64,000 nt of DNA from assembly GCA_903632075.3 (NCBI GenBank), contig CAHIKZ030005576.1:2752001-2816000 (forward strand), read 5' to 3'. Under the pieces are notes generated by a model. It saw only the letters and a program-made list of their open reading frames with translations, was not told where the DNA came from and searched no databases. Below, piece by piece: positions 32,293 to 44,270 of this stretch (positions within the stretch are counted from its first letter, which is position 1; each line of letters starts with the position of its first letter). Both the position numbers and the translations under genes were made by a program. This DNA is from Acanthosepion pharaonis. Lineage: Eukaryota; Mollusca; Cephalopoda; Sepiida; Sepiidae.

Positions 32293-32885
32293 AGTTCAAA
32301 TGAACACTTGCCTGCAGAAATAATAAGGAAAATATTTGGTGGACATTTCTCTTCTTATGTTACCGGCGGCTTTAATTCTTTACCTGTATCTCCGCCCAAT
32401 TTATTTTCAGGCACCTCAATGAAAACCAATGGTTGGCGAGGCTAGACTGATCGTCGCATACACATTTCGACATTAAATAAATCAACATGGCGAAAAATCT
32501 ACCAACCTAATCTTAAATCATTTGTATTGTCTTTTCATAATAAAATCATTTGTAATGCATTTTTGTAGCAAAATCATTTCAATACATTTTCATTGTAAAA
32601 TCATTTGTTACGCATTTTCACAGTAAAATATTTTGCAATTCATTTTCATAGTAAAATCATTCACAACGCATTTTATAGCGAAATCATTTGCAATACATTT
32701 TCACAGTAAAATCATTTGTAACGTATTTCCATAGTAAAATAATTTCCATTGCATTTTCATAACATTATTTGTAACGCATTTTCCTGTAAAATAATTTGAA
32801 ATTCATTTTCGTATTTAAAATCCTTCGCAATGCATTTTATAGTTAAATAATTTCTGATGGGTCTTCATAGTAAAATCATTTTCAA
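32040..32885. repeat. Degenerate ~28-bp minisatellite
   Basis: Units resembling TAGTAAAATCATTTGCAATG plus CATTTTCA recur irregularly, most regularly at 32520-32885. They are interrupted by tRNA-like segments at 32225-32320 and 32405-32480. Units differ at many positions, so this is an old array. Confidence 0.85.
32225..32320 (+). repeat. tRNA-like segment (family C)
   Basis: GGTAATGGTTAACGAGGCTA (A-box region) and AATGAGTTCAAATG (B-box-like) lie about 30 bp apart. Related to the tRNA-like sequence at 12208-12297. Confidence 0.5.
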
Positions 32886-32975
32886 GAGGCTTGACCTGGT
32901 GTAATGGTTTATAAGGCTAGTCTTGCTTCTGTTTTGCTTTTAAGTAGTGAATTCAGTCCTCACCTGGTGCCCCGT
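32885..32975 (+). repeat. tRNA-like segment (family C)
   Basis: CTGGTGTAATGGTTTATAAG and CAGTCCTCACCTGGTGCCCC resemble the A-box half and the 3' acceptor end of the 12208-12297 sequence. It closes the minisatellite on its right side. Confidence 0.5.
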
Positions 32976-33737
32976 ATTAAACTTAGCATTAAATAACTCA
33001 ACAAGTGTTGTCTTCTCGTTAAATCCACTCATCTAACCTCATATGCATGACCATAAGCCAGCACATGTTTAGTAAATAGTAATTATATCTTTATATCTTC
33101 ATATATTTACTGCATTTTTCTTCAAACGTTTCTATTTGTTTTGAATGAAAGATTTCGTTCTGTTAGTTGAGCAGCTGAGAAATAATATTTAGAGCATTTT
33201 TTTTTGTCTTTATGTCTTGGTGGGATATTATTTCTGATTTGATGTTTTTTTTGTTACTGTTGCCAACGTGTCACTTACTCGTTTCAGCTTTTTCTCTTTG
33301 TAGCTGTTGGCTTAAGAAAGGCAACAGAAAACTTCCAAAATCTGCGTCTTACTTGAATAAACTAACAAATATGACCATTTTTTTGTATTCTTTCTTTTTT
33401 ATTTCAACATTTTAAAAACTTAATATTTGTCCACTGTGCGGAAAAGCACCAAAAACCCATGGAATCGAAATGTAGGGACTTTTGAGGATAGGCCAACACA
33501 AGAAAGTCTTCATGTTCTTGAAACTATTCCAGTATAACTCATATAGTGGATCAGGGTGTAATGCTCTGCTGAGAGATGCCACTGCCATCGTAGAAGATTG
33601 TTGCTATGAATGGGTATATCTGCTTTTCAAGGACGTTGAGATAAAAAAAAAAATACAGTGTTGGTTTTCAATGACATCAAGGTAGAAATGTTTGTTATTT
33701 TAACACCATCTCATTTAGTGTTTCTGTTATGTGAATC
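32976..33737. other. Unassigned spacer
   Basis: A frame at 33423-33458 reads ICPLCGKAPKTHG, a CxxC pair that may be part of the same decayed LINE as the following block. Otherwise nothing recognised. Confidence 0.4.
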
Positions 33738-34298
33738 TTGTGAATTGGCGTTACAGATTCACAAAGAACTGTACCAAATACCAAAAGCTACATCACTGAT
33801 GACTTTCAACAAGAGCAACAACTGAAATGGATAGCACATATAACTTGAAGAGAAAATGACATAATGTTGGCATTCCACATGACTTTAAACAAAAGTTTAG
33901 TAAGGAAAGCCCCATAAATACTGGAAAGAGGGATAACAGCTACTGGACCCGAGAAACTTACTTTCCAGAAAAATTGTTTTAACAGAAAGATTTTATAAAT
34001 TTCAACCGACAGCAGTATAATGAATACAGAATGTTTCCTTATAAGGAAATGTTTAATATTACCTTTACTATTTACAATGCATTTTCACAATGAAATTACT
34101 TTCGATACATTTTATAGTAAAATCATTTGCAGTGCATTTTCATTGCAAAATTATTTTCAATGCATTTTCATAAAAAATCAGCACCTATGCATTTTTATCG
34201 TTTGCAATGCAATTTATAGTAAAATCACTTCGGGGAACCTCAGTCTGGGGTAATGGTTAACGAGGCTAGACTAATTGACAATTAGTAATGTGTTCGAA
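33738..34298 (+). repeat. Duplicated block copy 2
   Basis: Same order as 31690-32292: the LINE-like frame (now frameshifted), ATGCATTTTCA repeats, and the tRNA-like GGTAATGGTTAACGAGGCTA at ~34246. It has lost about 40 bp of the repeat section. Divergence is only a few percent. Confidence 0.9.
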
Positions 34299-34815
34299 TA
34301 TATATTCCTTTTACCTACAGAAGGGGGTCATAAAAATGATTTTAAAGGGCCGCACATTTTGGATTAACTCTCCCCCCCCCCGGGTTGTTGCCAGGCAGTA
34401 ATGGAAATTAATCCTCGCGACACAGGTGACCATTTCTGTTTCACTCAAATTTTGTCTGTATGTACTTTTGCGTGGGCGTACGTGTATTTTAATTCAATGA
34501 CAGACTGAAAATATTTCTACAAAATAGAAAAAAAATGCTTTAAAAAATAATTCTATCTATTACAGAATAATTCATAAAAAGTTCAATAAAATTTTATGAT
34601 TCCGGGTTTAAAAAATTTATAAATGTTTTTTCTTCTTTTTTTATCCCCAAATTTATGATTTTAATTTTATTGTTCAGTTCAGAGTAGGAGTTTTTCAGAC
34701 TGAGTGTAAAGGGAATTTATCATTCCACTCTCTTATTTCAAAAGTTCTGCCTGCGTATACGTCTGTGTGTTTGTGTGTACATTAAATAGCATAAGTATAG
34801 CAAACACAGAAAAGA
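34299..34815. other. Unassigned spacer
   Basis: A C-run at ~34370 and AT-rich sequence. No feature recognised. Confidence 0.5.
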
Positions 34816-35575
34816 AATGATAAAACCTCCTACAGAAGGTTGCGAAGGAGAGCGAGAAGAAAGGACTAAGCATAAACTACAAGGAGACAGAATGCATGGT
34901 CATCAGTAGAAGGATGAGCGCGAAATTCGATTTGAAGGTCGGTGACACTAAAATCAAGCAAGCGCGGATGTTTAAATATCTGGGGAGTGTTTTAACAGAG
35001 GACGCCAAGTGTGACACTGAGATCCCTAGACGTAGTGGGATGGCCAAAGACGCATTCCAAAAGCTGGGCAGAGTATTGTGAGACAGCAGGATCTCTTTGG
35101 TAACAAAGAAAAGAATACTGAGCTGTTACGTGACATCTGTCCTCCTCTACGGCAGTGAATGTTGGACGGTCTCCTCAAAGATAAAGAGACTCGAGGCGAC
35201 GGAGATGTTCTACAGAAGGATGCTGAGGATGACATGGACCGATCGTGTGAGCAACGATGAGCTCTTGGAGAGGATGCAAACAAGGATGCTTAAACTTAAT
35301 ATCAGAAGGAGTCAGATGAAGTTTCTGGGGCACGTAATGAGAAAGGAGGGCCCGGAGAATGTGATACTCACAGGTCGAATAGAAGGCAAGAGAGACAAGA
35401 GAAAGTAACGAATGACATACCTGGCGGGTTTAAGCAAGTGGATGACAGAGAGTGATTTGGGGGAGGGTGCAGAGGGATGAAACTTATTGAGAGCTACAAG
35501 GGATAGGGAGGAAGTAGAGAGCCATGATCGCCTCTGTCCTGAAAGGACATGCTACATAAAAAAGAAAGACATGTA
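34816..35575 (+). mobile_element. RTE-type LINE, C-terminal third and 3' end
   Basis: The frame 34896-35081 begins MVISRRMSAKFDLKVGDTK and contains MFKYLGSVLTEDAKCDTEI. The frame 35097-35408 continues with VTSVLLYGSECWTVSSKIK, FYRRMLRMTWTDRVSNDELL and FLGHVMRKEGPENVIL. This is the thumb and C-terminal region of RTE-clade (BovB-like) reverse transcriptases. A TGA near 35080 separates the frames. The 3' end GTCCTGAAAGGACATGCTAC at ~35538 recurs in at least six other truncated copies. 5'-truncated. Confidence 0.88.
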
Positions 35576-36086
35576 AGTCCCTCATGCACAACACAGACGT
35601 TCATAAGCATATGTAAAGTCACAGTGAGTGAGACCAGAGAATCACCTCTTCTTTGATAATATATATTTCTTATCGAAGTCTGATGTTCTTATTAATTTTC
35701 TTTAACTTTAGCTCCAACTTCCATTATTTGGAAATCTGTTATTAATGTGTTTAAGTTCGTTTTTAATATAATGAGTAGAAAGAGAAGAATAGTTGAGCTT
35801 TGTCAATCACATTTTTAATGACAGCCACCTTACGTGAACATTGCCTATTGCAGTCAAGGTGGCAAGCAATAAAACGTTTATATTTTTTTTGAAATATAAA
35901 GATTTATTGGAAATATCAATAGTAGAGTTTATTGAAAGGTTGTGGAAGGGTTTTCTTTTATGGATGGTAATTTTATAAAGAAAGACTGAGTCACTTTCAA
36001 AAGTTTCTTTGAGATTTCAACAATGCTCGTAGATAATAGAAAATATCGTTAATATATCTGACAAAAAAAGACAGATTCCCAAATAT

Positions 36087-36090
<4 letters not shown>
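35576..36090. other. Unassigned spacer
   Basis: A short inverted pair CCACCTT/AAGGTGG at 35824 and 35860. Nothing else. Confidence 0.5.

Positions 36091-36137
<47 letters not shown>
36091..36137. repeat. (TA)n microsatellite
   Basis: About 47 bp of TA. Confidence 0.97.
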
Positions 36138-36141
<4 letters not shown>

Positions 36142-36200
36142 CAGACAGACACACAAATGTACACAGTATATATATATATTTTATATATATATATATATAT

Positions 36201-36219
36201 TTGATTTCCACAGCCTGAA

Positions 36220-36288
<69 letters not shown>

Positions 36289-36293
36289 GAAAT

Positions 36294-36338
<45 letters not shown>

Positions 36339-36351
36339 GTCTTCACGTCGT

Positions 36352-36415
<64 letters not shown>

Positions 36416-36434
36416 TTCAGGCTGTGGAAATCAA
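36201..36434. repeat. Hairpin arms enclosing TA and CA arrays
   Basis: TTGATTTCCACAGCCTGAAG (36201) is exactly reversed at 36411-36434. Between the arms are TA (36225-36284), CA then TA (36295-36338) and TA (36354-36413) arrays. Confidence 0.92.
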
Positions 36435-36620
36435 GGTAGACAATAAAGGATGCTAACGAAATTGAGTAAATATTATTGTTGTGTTGAATTGTTTTTTTTT
36501 ACCTTTTTGTTCATATATATCTATTTACCTTGTAGTAATGTAATTATTATTTCAATTAATAATCATTTATATATTTAAATTGTTTTTATTTATTTTAAAT
36601 ATATTTATTTATTTATTTAG
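36412..36620 (+). repeat. Direct repeat, copy 1
   Basis: AATTGAGTAAATATTATTGT and GTGTTGAATTG, followed by A/T-rich TTTATT sequence, are repeated at 36968-37180. No coding capacity. Confidence 0.75.
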
Positions 36621-36749
36621 ATAGCTAGCTAGCTAGCTAGATATAGAGAGCCTGGTTATAAGAATCAACATTCTACGTCTGTAAACACAGTCTATATTTA
36701 TACACTGTTTTTATATATCCGATATCGTGGACTCATAAATATACCAACG

Positions 36750-36751
<2 letters not shown>

Positions 36752-36818
<67 letters not shown>
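36752..36818. repeat. (TA)n microsatellite
   Basis: About 67 bp of TA, preceded by a TAGC run at 36620-36640. Confidence 0.97.
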
Positions 36819-36820
<2 letters not shown>

Positions 36821-36967
36821 TATGAATAAAGACAAATGGAAAAACTATTCTTTACAGGCGTTTAGTTCTCAGGTGAACTTAATCAAACCAAATATCAAGA
36901 TTATATTTTGCAATATTGAATTATAAACAAAAGTAAAAAATAACATATTTTTCTCAATTTGAAAACG

Positions 36968-37180
36968 CTCATGAATATTCTTCCGGCTAATTGTGTAAGT
37001 CAAGGTAAACAATGGAAGCTGCTAACCAAAATTGAGTAAATGTTGTTATTGTGTTGAATTCTTTTTATTTATTTATTTACGTTTTATTAATGTAGTTATT
37101 ATTTATTATTCTATTTTTAATTTTTTAAAATTATTTATATATTTAAAATATATGTATTTATTTTAAATATATGTATTTTA
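36968..37180 (+). repeat. Direct repeat, copy 2
   Basis: Same order as 36412-36620 with about 20 percent divergence. Begins TTCTTCCGGCTAATTGTG. Confidence 0.75.
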
Positions 37181-38815
37181 GATAATAGAAATTCAACCGT
37201 TTTCTTTTAATTTTAAACTTTTATATGGTCATGTATATTGGTTTGGGAAACGAGTATATCTTTAAGAGATATTTGAAAAAAAATCTAGGTGTAGTTTTGC
37301 ATTTTGGCAAGATTCGATAGAGGCACTCTCAAGAACATTCTCTTTTTGGAGATGGATATGAGATCTTGATAAAATTTCATAACATGGAAATAGCATCGAA
37401 AAATATAAAGAATTTAATCGCTGCATATTAGTAAAAGCAATAACAAAGTGGAAAAAATTTCCCGTGTAAGTGATGTTCACGTTAATTTTACTACACATGC
37501 GCACGAAAGAGAGGAGATGCTAAAATTTCAATATTTAAATTGTTTTTTTTTAAATATGTGTTTGGGTATATAGTCTAATTTAATTTAGTTTCTTTATGTT
37601 TATGTCTTTATCACTTTTGTTATTAAATATCCCGCATTATGATAAAAGAACATCTGTTAAGAAAGGGGAAACTTTATAAGAATATGGACACAAATTTACT
37701 ATGGATAGTATAGCGATTAAAGCACTTTCTATACACTTTAGTCTCAGTAAATTATTTTATCTTTTAATTATAATAGTGTTTTTGAAATTAAATTTTAGTC
37801 ACAATGAACAACTAATATACTGAGTGTGTTGTTTTGTAAAAGAAGACTTTTGTGTTCATATAACCTTTTATTTAAATTTCTCGAGATTTCTCCTATCTAA
37901 TACTTGTGGCAATTATTACTGGTGATAGAATAAACTCCTGCTTCTAGTTTTAGCTTAATATTTTGTTTTGTATTTATTAAGTCTTATTGTATTAGAAATA
38001 ATTATAAGAAATTTTATGTTTAGTCTAGATACATTCTTTTAATTAGAGTTGTGAAAGGGTTGGTGTGTAGAACAAAATATTTTAATTCATTGAATTTGTC
38101 AGAATGGGCCACTTTTCTACTTTGAAGAACCTTTTGTTTTGTACTGAATATGAAATAATTAGGTCATGTTTTTCTCTTTTTCGTGTAAATAATGTGGTCT
38201 ACAAATTCTGATTATACTTAAATAGAATCCAATAATTATTTATAATTTTATTTTGTTGTTATGGTGAGAATAAAAATTTATAAGATCATATTTATTAGTT
38301 GATTTATTGTTCTGGTATATAAACATTTATTCTCTCTCATTACTTCCTATTCATTATTGTCGTGATAATCGAACGGAAAATAAAGAATTAGAACTACATT
38401 TTTAGTGTCAAAATTAGAATTAGACTACTTTTTAATGTATTACAAACTATACGTTAATGTAATTTTTACTAAATAATACTTTCTACTATTTTATTTTCTT
38501 GTAGAGGATGTGATCATCCGACATTGTGGTAAGTAAGTAAATGTTTAATTAACTGCGTCACCATCTGCTTATGTTTATAAAAACATTTAAAATTAAGAAC
38601 TTTTGTCAGCAGGAATTATATTATTTAGAATGTAAACGAGATATATCGTGTAGGTTACACAAACCTGTAAACAAAGTATTTTAATGAAAATCTGAAGGTT
38701 CATTGGAATAGCTTAATATGCCTTTCAAAAGTTAAGTAAAGTATTAAAAAACATGAGAATGACAAAGAAATGAATACTGAAATGTCATGTAATATCAATG
38801 TTTCCATGCGGTAAA
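37181..38815. other. Unassigned AT-rich sequence
   Basis: No gene, repeat family or strong structure recognised across about 1.6 kb. This is the plainest part of the window. Confidence 0.55.
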
Positions 38816-39180
38816 AAAGCTGGACAATTTCCTTACAAATGAAAAGGAGACTTGAGACAAAACGATGCTGAGAATAACATACACGGAACCTGTGCGTAAC
38901 GAGGAAGTTTAAAAGAAAAGGACGCGAAAAGGATACTTAGAATCAGAAAGAGACAATTGAGATTTCTGAGACATAATGAAGAAAATGGGCTAGAAGAATT
39001 TGACACGCACAAGGCGATAGGGACAAAGGGAAACAGTGAGCTTGTGCAAATGGATGGATGAAAAGAGACTGGGAGAGAGATAGTAAGGGGATAAAATTGC
39101 TTAGAGTTACAAAGGATAGGAAGTTGTGGAGGGTCATGATATCCCATATCCTGAAGGAACACAGCAAATAAAAAAGGGTT
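38816..39180 (+). mobile_element. RTE-type LINE 3' fragment
   Basis: AATCAGAAAGAGACAATTGA, then GATTTCTGAGACATAATG, parallel the LNIRRSQMKFLGHVM codons of 35.3 kb. The terminus CATATCCTGAAGGAACAC (~39147) matches the family 3' end. Reading frame destroyed. Confidence 0.8.
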
Positions 39181-40290
39181 TTTCCTACGTAATTTGATCT
39201 GTTTTGACTGGATTTTTAAAGCGGAATCGAATGAATTAGTCCAAAAACTCAGGTTCGATTTTCAGTGTACTCCACAATGCAAAGATGTAAGCTTATTAAA
39301 GGTTTTAAAATTCGAGAAATCCTGATCATTCGTTTACATATCATAGTCACATGATCACGTCACACATCCCTGCAAAGTTTAGACTAATTTAGTTTTGCTT
39401 TGCAAGTTCACATAACATTTTAGCAAACGTCAAAACTATCCGTATTTTTGACTGTCTCGGTCCTTCACAGGAACTGAATGTTGACAATATTGTAGGCAAG
39501 GCATCATGGCATATTTTGGTATGATAGTACAGCTGGTACAGACGAATGTCACGGAGTCGACCCAGAACTAGAGTAGTTACCTGTCAGACCGTTTCGTTCT
39601 TCCCTTACCCAAATAACAAGAAGAAACTGGGCAGTACACAGTATCAAAGGAAACAGACTTAATTGACGGCTGACAAAAGAAAGAACTTTTCAAGTCGACT
39701 TTTCTTTGTATACTATTCCTTTTAGTCAAACTATTCAAACTCTAAAAAGCAAATAATATAAGCAATTACATTTTGATGTGTTGAAGAAGTTTCTTTATCT
39801 CTTCGTCATCGAACAACAAATATCCAAAGTTTCCCAACCAATATGGCATATTTATGAAATACATATAGTGATCGTCGCCAGGCACGAAAAATACCCAGTT
39901 AGATTTTGGTAGCCCTCACGCTAACCATCTTGATGGAAAAACAAGTATTACACAGAGACAGTGAGGTTATTTATTATTTTAGCAAACTCTACATTTTTTC
40001 TTTCCTTATTAAGTCGAGTTCTTTCCGTTTCTCAGTTAAAAGATGGCTTCCCCTTGACATATCCGAATTGCCAGTATCACTGTTTGGGCACTTAGGGATG
40101 CTTATTAAGTTAAGCTTATGCATTGTGCATTTTTGGTGATGACCGCGGATAACTGAAACAACAGAAAATTAAATTGCAGGACACAGCGAAGTGGGGGCAA
40201 AAGAAAACAAGTATAATAAAAAAAATAAGTATCTGCTGCAAGGGAAATTGGTTCACTGTGTCGCGCTAGACAATCTTTGCCACCAAAATC
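39181..40290. other. Unassigned spacer
   Basis: No feature recognised. The short frames have no recognisable content. Confidence 0.5.
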
Positions 40291-40865
40291 TATCATATTT
40301 ATAAGTCTACTATCTGTCTATGCATTGAATATTGCTGCCACATCTGGTCTGGTGTTTCTGTTATCTATGTAGAGATTCTTGACAAAATCTAAAGAAGTAT
40401 CTGCAACATTATAGGTCCTGACCTGGAATTTCGTCTTCAATCGCTTTCCCTGCCGCTCTAACGTAGTTTCCCTGTGCCTTTTCTATAAATATTTTCATTG
40501 TAATTTTTCAGCTGAGCTTTCTTCTTTGGCACTCGATTTTACGAATTTAAATGCAGTACTAGGTTGGCAACTAGGGTCCACCATTTTATTGTTGAAATTG
40601 CTAAATGTAACCGTAAGTTCTATTCTAATAGTTTCTTCTCTCGAGCATCTCGCTTGTGGAAGACTCTCCCCCTTTTTTTACTTTTCAATCAGCTACGATC
40701 TTCAAAAATTTAAATGCCGCATCAATCGTCATCTTCCGTCTATTTAAACATGTTTTTTAATGTCTTTTTTGTTTAATAAGGTTTTCTCAGTTTCTTTCAA
40801 TCTCTGTAACCCTTTGCGTCTTAGTGGCTTTATCGCCTTGCTTGAGATGGAATTATTAAAAAAAA
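40291..40865 (+). mobile_element. CR1/Jockey-type LINE, 3' end
   Basis: Begins in the LEYCCHIWSG block (TGAATATTGCTGCCACATCT, ~40327). It continues through the CNIIGPDLEFRLQ equivalent and a frame with FTNLNAVLGWQLGSTILL. It ends CTTAGTGGCTTTATCGCCTT with AATTATTAAAAAAAA. Multiple frameshifts. Confidence 0.85.
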
Positions 40866-40984
40866 GGTGGCATATAAAATAAAACGAATTAAAAATTCTT
40901 TTAGCTAACTTATTTTTGTTTTAGTTCAGGATAATGTTTAGACGTATGGAACAAGTGAATATAGATATTCCCCTTATGTTTGTC

Positions 40985-41800
40985 TATGATTCGCCCAAAC
41001 ATTTAATATTCCTATCACATATGGTTTAGTGCTTCTCTTATGTTTTTAGTGATTCTAGATCAAATACAAAGAAGAATCTGCAATGTTATTGATCCTGTTC
41101 TGGCATCTCAGCTTCACTGACTTTCCCACCGCCGTAAAGTAGCTGTCCTGTGTCTTTTCTATAAATATTTGCATTTTAATTCTTCCGATGAGTTTTAATA
41201 CTCATTGGGGATAGTTTTAAATTGTTGTTTTATCTCCCCCCCCAACATTGAATTGTACATATGGGGACCAGTTAGGACTTTAATGGAGTTTTTGCGGTAT
41301 AATGGTGGATAAAATTAGAATGGTAAGTAAAAATGCGTTGTTTTAATGTAAGGGATATTGTTGTATGTTTCGGTCAGTGATAGTGGCTAGCAAAGGTTTA
41401 GGTTAAGACAGAAAAAGACTGTCCTTTTCCCCCCATTCTCCATTTTGGCCTTGTGTCACATTTTGGATTTATCATACAAATAAATATCGCTTTCCTCTTT
41501 GGAACATAGACTTTATGAATTTTACTAGATTGGCGGCAAGGTTTCATCATTTTTACAGTTTGAAATGCCTAGATGTAACCGTAAGTTCTATGCTAACACT
41601 TCCTTCTCTCGCACTTCTCGCTTGTGGAAATCTCTTTACTTTCTAGTCAAGTTTGATTAAAAAATATAAATTCAATGTCAATCTATATCTTCTGTTTTCT
41701 TATTTCCTGTTCTTTTATTGTTCTCTCTTAAGAATATTTTCTTTTTCTCATATTCTCACACTTGCGTCTTAGTGACTTTATTGTCTTAAAATGATTAAAA
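40985..41800 (+). mobile_element. CR1/Jockey-type LINE 3' end with a ~280-bp insertion
   Basis: 40985-41212 and 41495-41800 are the two halves of another copy in the same orientation. Intact copies join CCGATGAGCTTT directly to CTTCTTTGG, whereas here about 280 bp intervene (41213-41494). Confidence 0.8.
41213..41494. mobile_element. Unidentified insertion in LINE
   Basis: Begins TAATACTCATTGGGGATAG and ends ATACAAATAAATATCG. It has no clear TIR or target duplication and no coding frame. The 3' AATAAA-like end would suit a retroposed fragment. Confidence 0.45.
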
Positions 41801-41811
41801 ACATAATTAAA

Positions 41812-41915
41812 CCATAGCGAGATTACGAAAAATATGGAAGCAATAATGGACAAAAAACGATGAAGTGCCATGATGACCCACATCTTGGAAGGACAAACAA
41901 AAAAGATAGACACCG
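41812..41915 (+). mobile_element. RTE-type LINE 3' terminus
   Basis: GAAGTGCCATGATGACCCAC and CTTGGAAGGACA match the last ~90 bp of the RTE family, attached directly after the CR1 tail. Confidence 0.7.
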
Positions 41916-42364
41916 GAGAAAGAGAAGAATAAAGTGAGAGTGAATTCATTATGTCTCGTCCCAGCAAGTGAAATTATGGAATTTCAATTGACAGATCACT
42001 AATTTTCTCCCGGTTATTTATTGAGTAAATTGCCGCAAATTGGAACAAAGGAGCATATTTTCGAATGAATGAACTTTGAAGGGGTGTCGTGTTTTAACGC
42101 CAGTGAATATTTGCAGCTGTGAAACGCACAATATCCATTAAATGAGAAGATGTATGCATGCATTTCACATCGTGGTGACGGCAGAATATTACTTTACACA
42201 ACTGAAGAAAGCTTAAGTAAGCAGAGTTTTTTAACAATAAGCAAACAGGAAACGTTTCCACGAACAAACACATAATAAATTATTACACAGAATCAGTTTT
42301 TACGCCTGTTCGCTTTCTTCTGATGTGCACTCAATTCTGAAATGTTTTTTTTCTTTCACCCCAC

Positions 42365-42369
<5 letters not shown>
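41916..42369. other. Unassigned spacer
   Basis: No feature recognised. Confidence 0.5.
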
Positions 42370-42418
<49 letters not shown>

Positions 42419-42431
42419 ATATATATATATT
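42370..42431. repeat. (TA)n microsatellite
   Basis: About 62 bp of TA with one TT break, abutting the mariner end. Confidence 0.97.
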
Positions 42432-43020
42432 AGGTGGGCCAGAAAGTCCTTAGGAAGCGGAAATAAAACAACAAAATTTTATGGAGCAACAGCAACATTT
42501 ATTCTTCAAAATAAACTCCATCATTCGCGACGATCTTCTACCAACGATCAGCCTGCATCAAAATCTGTCCCAGATACCAGTCCGCTGGGTTTAAATAAAA
42601 AAAAAAAAAAAATCTGTCAACAAGCTTCCTTCACTTCATCAAAGTGCTGAATCGCTAGCCACGGATGAATAATACCACTGAGCGGAATATAGGCCATAGT
42701 CACTCGGAACAGCATCGAGACTGAATGGTGTATGTGACTGAATCTCAACACCATCCATCTGTTTAAAGTTCTCTTTAGTCAACCTGGTAGTGTGTGGCCA
42801 CGCATTGTCTTGCTGAAACAAAGCCCGACTTCGATTGACCAAAGCAGGATACTCCTTCTTTAGTTTGTCGTACACGCGGTCTAGCTGTTGGCAATACAGT
42901 TTAGCGTTGATGGCGCGACCGTATGGAGCAAGCTCGTAATGCAATACTGCTTGGAAATTCCAAGAGAAAGAGATCAAGATTTGTTGTTTTTCTTTCCGTG
43001 AGTCATCTCTGTTTGGCCAA
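42432..43020 (-). pseudogene. Mariner-type transposase, C-terminal part with 3' TIR
   Basis: The minus-strand frame 42977-42639 (112 codons, open) reads LHYELAPYGRAINAKLYCQQ, FQQDNAWPHTTR (second catalytic Asp in QDN) and LDAVPSDYGLYSA (third Asp region). This is the catalytic C-terminal half of a mariner transposase. The element end, read on plus, is TTAGGTGGGCCAGAAAGTCC at 42430 next to TA, as mariner TIRs are. The N-terminal half and the other TIR are missing. Decay beyond 42640 is shown by a poly(A) run and lost frame. Confidence 0.88.
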
Positions 43021-43439
43021 CATAGTATAAGAAAAGTTTTTTTTTTATATATATTTCACAAGGATAATCCATTTCTTATATATATGAAAGTCCTCTATTT
43101 TAAATACTTTTAAAAAAGATTTTTAATGCAGATAAAAATAACATGTTTTGATTAGTTATAAATTAACAGTATATTTCTCGAAGTGCGATTTTCAAAATGG
43201 CAGTTTCCTTTTCTTGAACACGCTGACATGTTTTTCAAAATGAATGCATCAGCATCCCAACAATTTGAAATAATCTCCTCCATATATAGATTACAGTTTA
43301 CACCTCCATGATTCTTTATTTAAAAAAAAAATGATTTCCCTTTCTACTACTGGCATTTTTCATTTCATTCTTAATTCCAAAACATGCTTTGGCAGCATAG
43401 TTTTATTTCTATATCTTTCATATTTCATTTTTTTAATCG

Positions 43440-44100
43440 GTGTTACTCTATGCAAGGCAATAAAGCCACTAAGACACAAGGGGTTACAGAGTGTGGAAGA
43501 ATTAGGAACAGAAACATTAATAATGGGTGGGGAAAGAAAAGAGTGACCGTAAGGACAGTAGATAGCGATTGACATTGCATTTAAATTTTTGCAGATTAAA
43601 ATTGGCTGGAAAGCATGAGGCCAGAAGGGAGTTCCACAATCGAGAAAAGAAACTGTCAGCATAGAACTTACGGCTACATCTCGCCAGCTCAACTGTAAAT
43701 TGATGAGATCTAGACTGCCAGTCTAGTATTGCGCTTAAATTTATACAGTCTAGTTAGTATAGCGAAGAGTTCATCCGAACAATTACCAAATAAAATATTC
43801 ATAGAAAAGGGATAGAGAGGCAACGTTAAAGCGGTGGGAAAGTGACTGAAGCTTAGTTGCCAGATCAGGATCAATAATATTGCAGATTCTTCTTTGAATC
43901 TTATCAAGGAGCTCAAGGTAAATAGCAGAGGCACCGGACAATATGTGGCAGCAATATTCGAAGCATGGACGAATTGTAGACTTATAGATATGTAAGATAG
44001 ATTTTGGAGAAAAAAATTGTCTCGCACCGACTTTCTTATCAGCTCTTTCTTATCATTATCTGATCTCCCAGAACTCTCTAGAACTGTTCTATTAGTAGTA
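43440..44100 (-). mobile_element. CR1/Jockey-type LINE, 3' end
   Basis: The minus-strand frame 44168-43710 (152 codons) and neighbours decode to the family C-terminal blocks, mostly in shifted frames. DNA homology to 49.1-49.7 kb is strong throughout. It terminates at the CTTAGTGGCTTTATTGCCTT tail (~43455). The apparent 152-aa ORF is not the true LINE frame over its whole length. Confidence 0.85.
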
Positions 44101-44213
44101 GAGAGATCAGTCCATTCTGATGAGAAGGTGGGTGCGCCCCAACAACAACAACTATTTTGAAAAATCACAGTGTGAAACAGTCAGTTAAAGGGTAAATAAT
44201 AAAAAATGTACAT

Positions 44214-44216
<3 letters not shown>

Positions 44217-44269
<53 letters not shown>

Positions 44270-44270
44270 T
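44217..44270. repeat. (CA)n microsatellite
   Basis: About 44 bp of CA followed by a short TA run. Confidence 0.97.

Noticed and set aside
43710..44168. 152-codon minus-strand frame as a host gene
   Set aside because: It overlaps a CR1 3' end, and only part follows the LINE frame.
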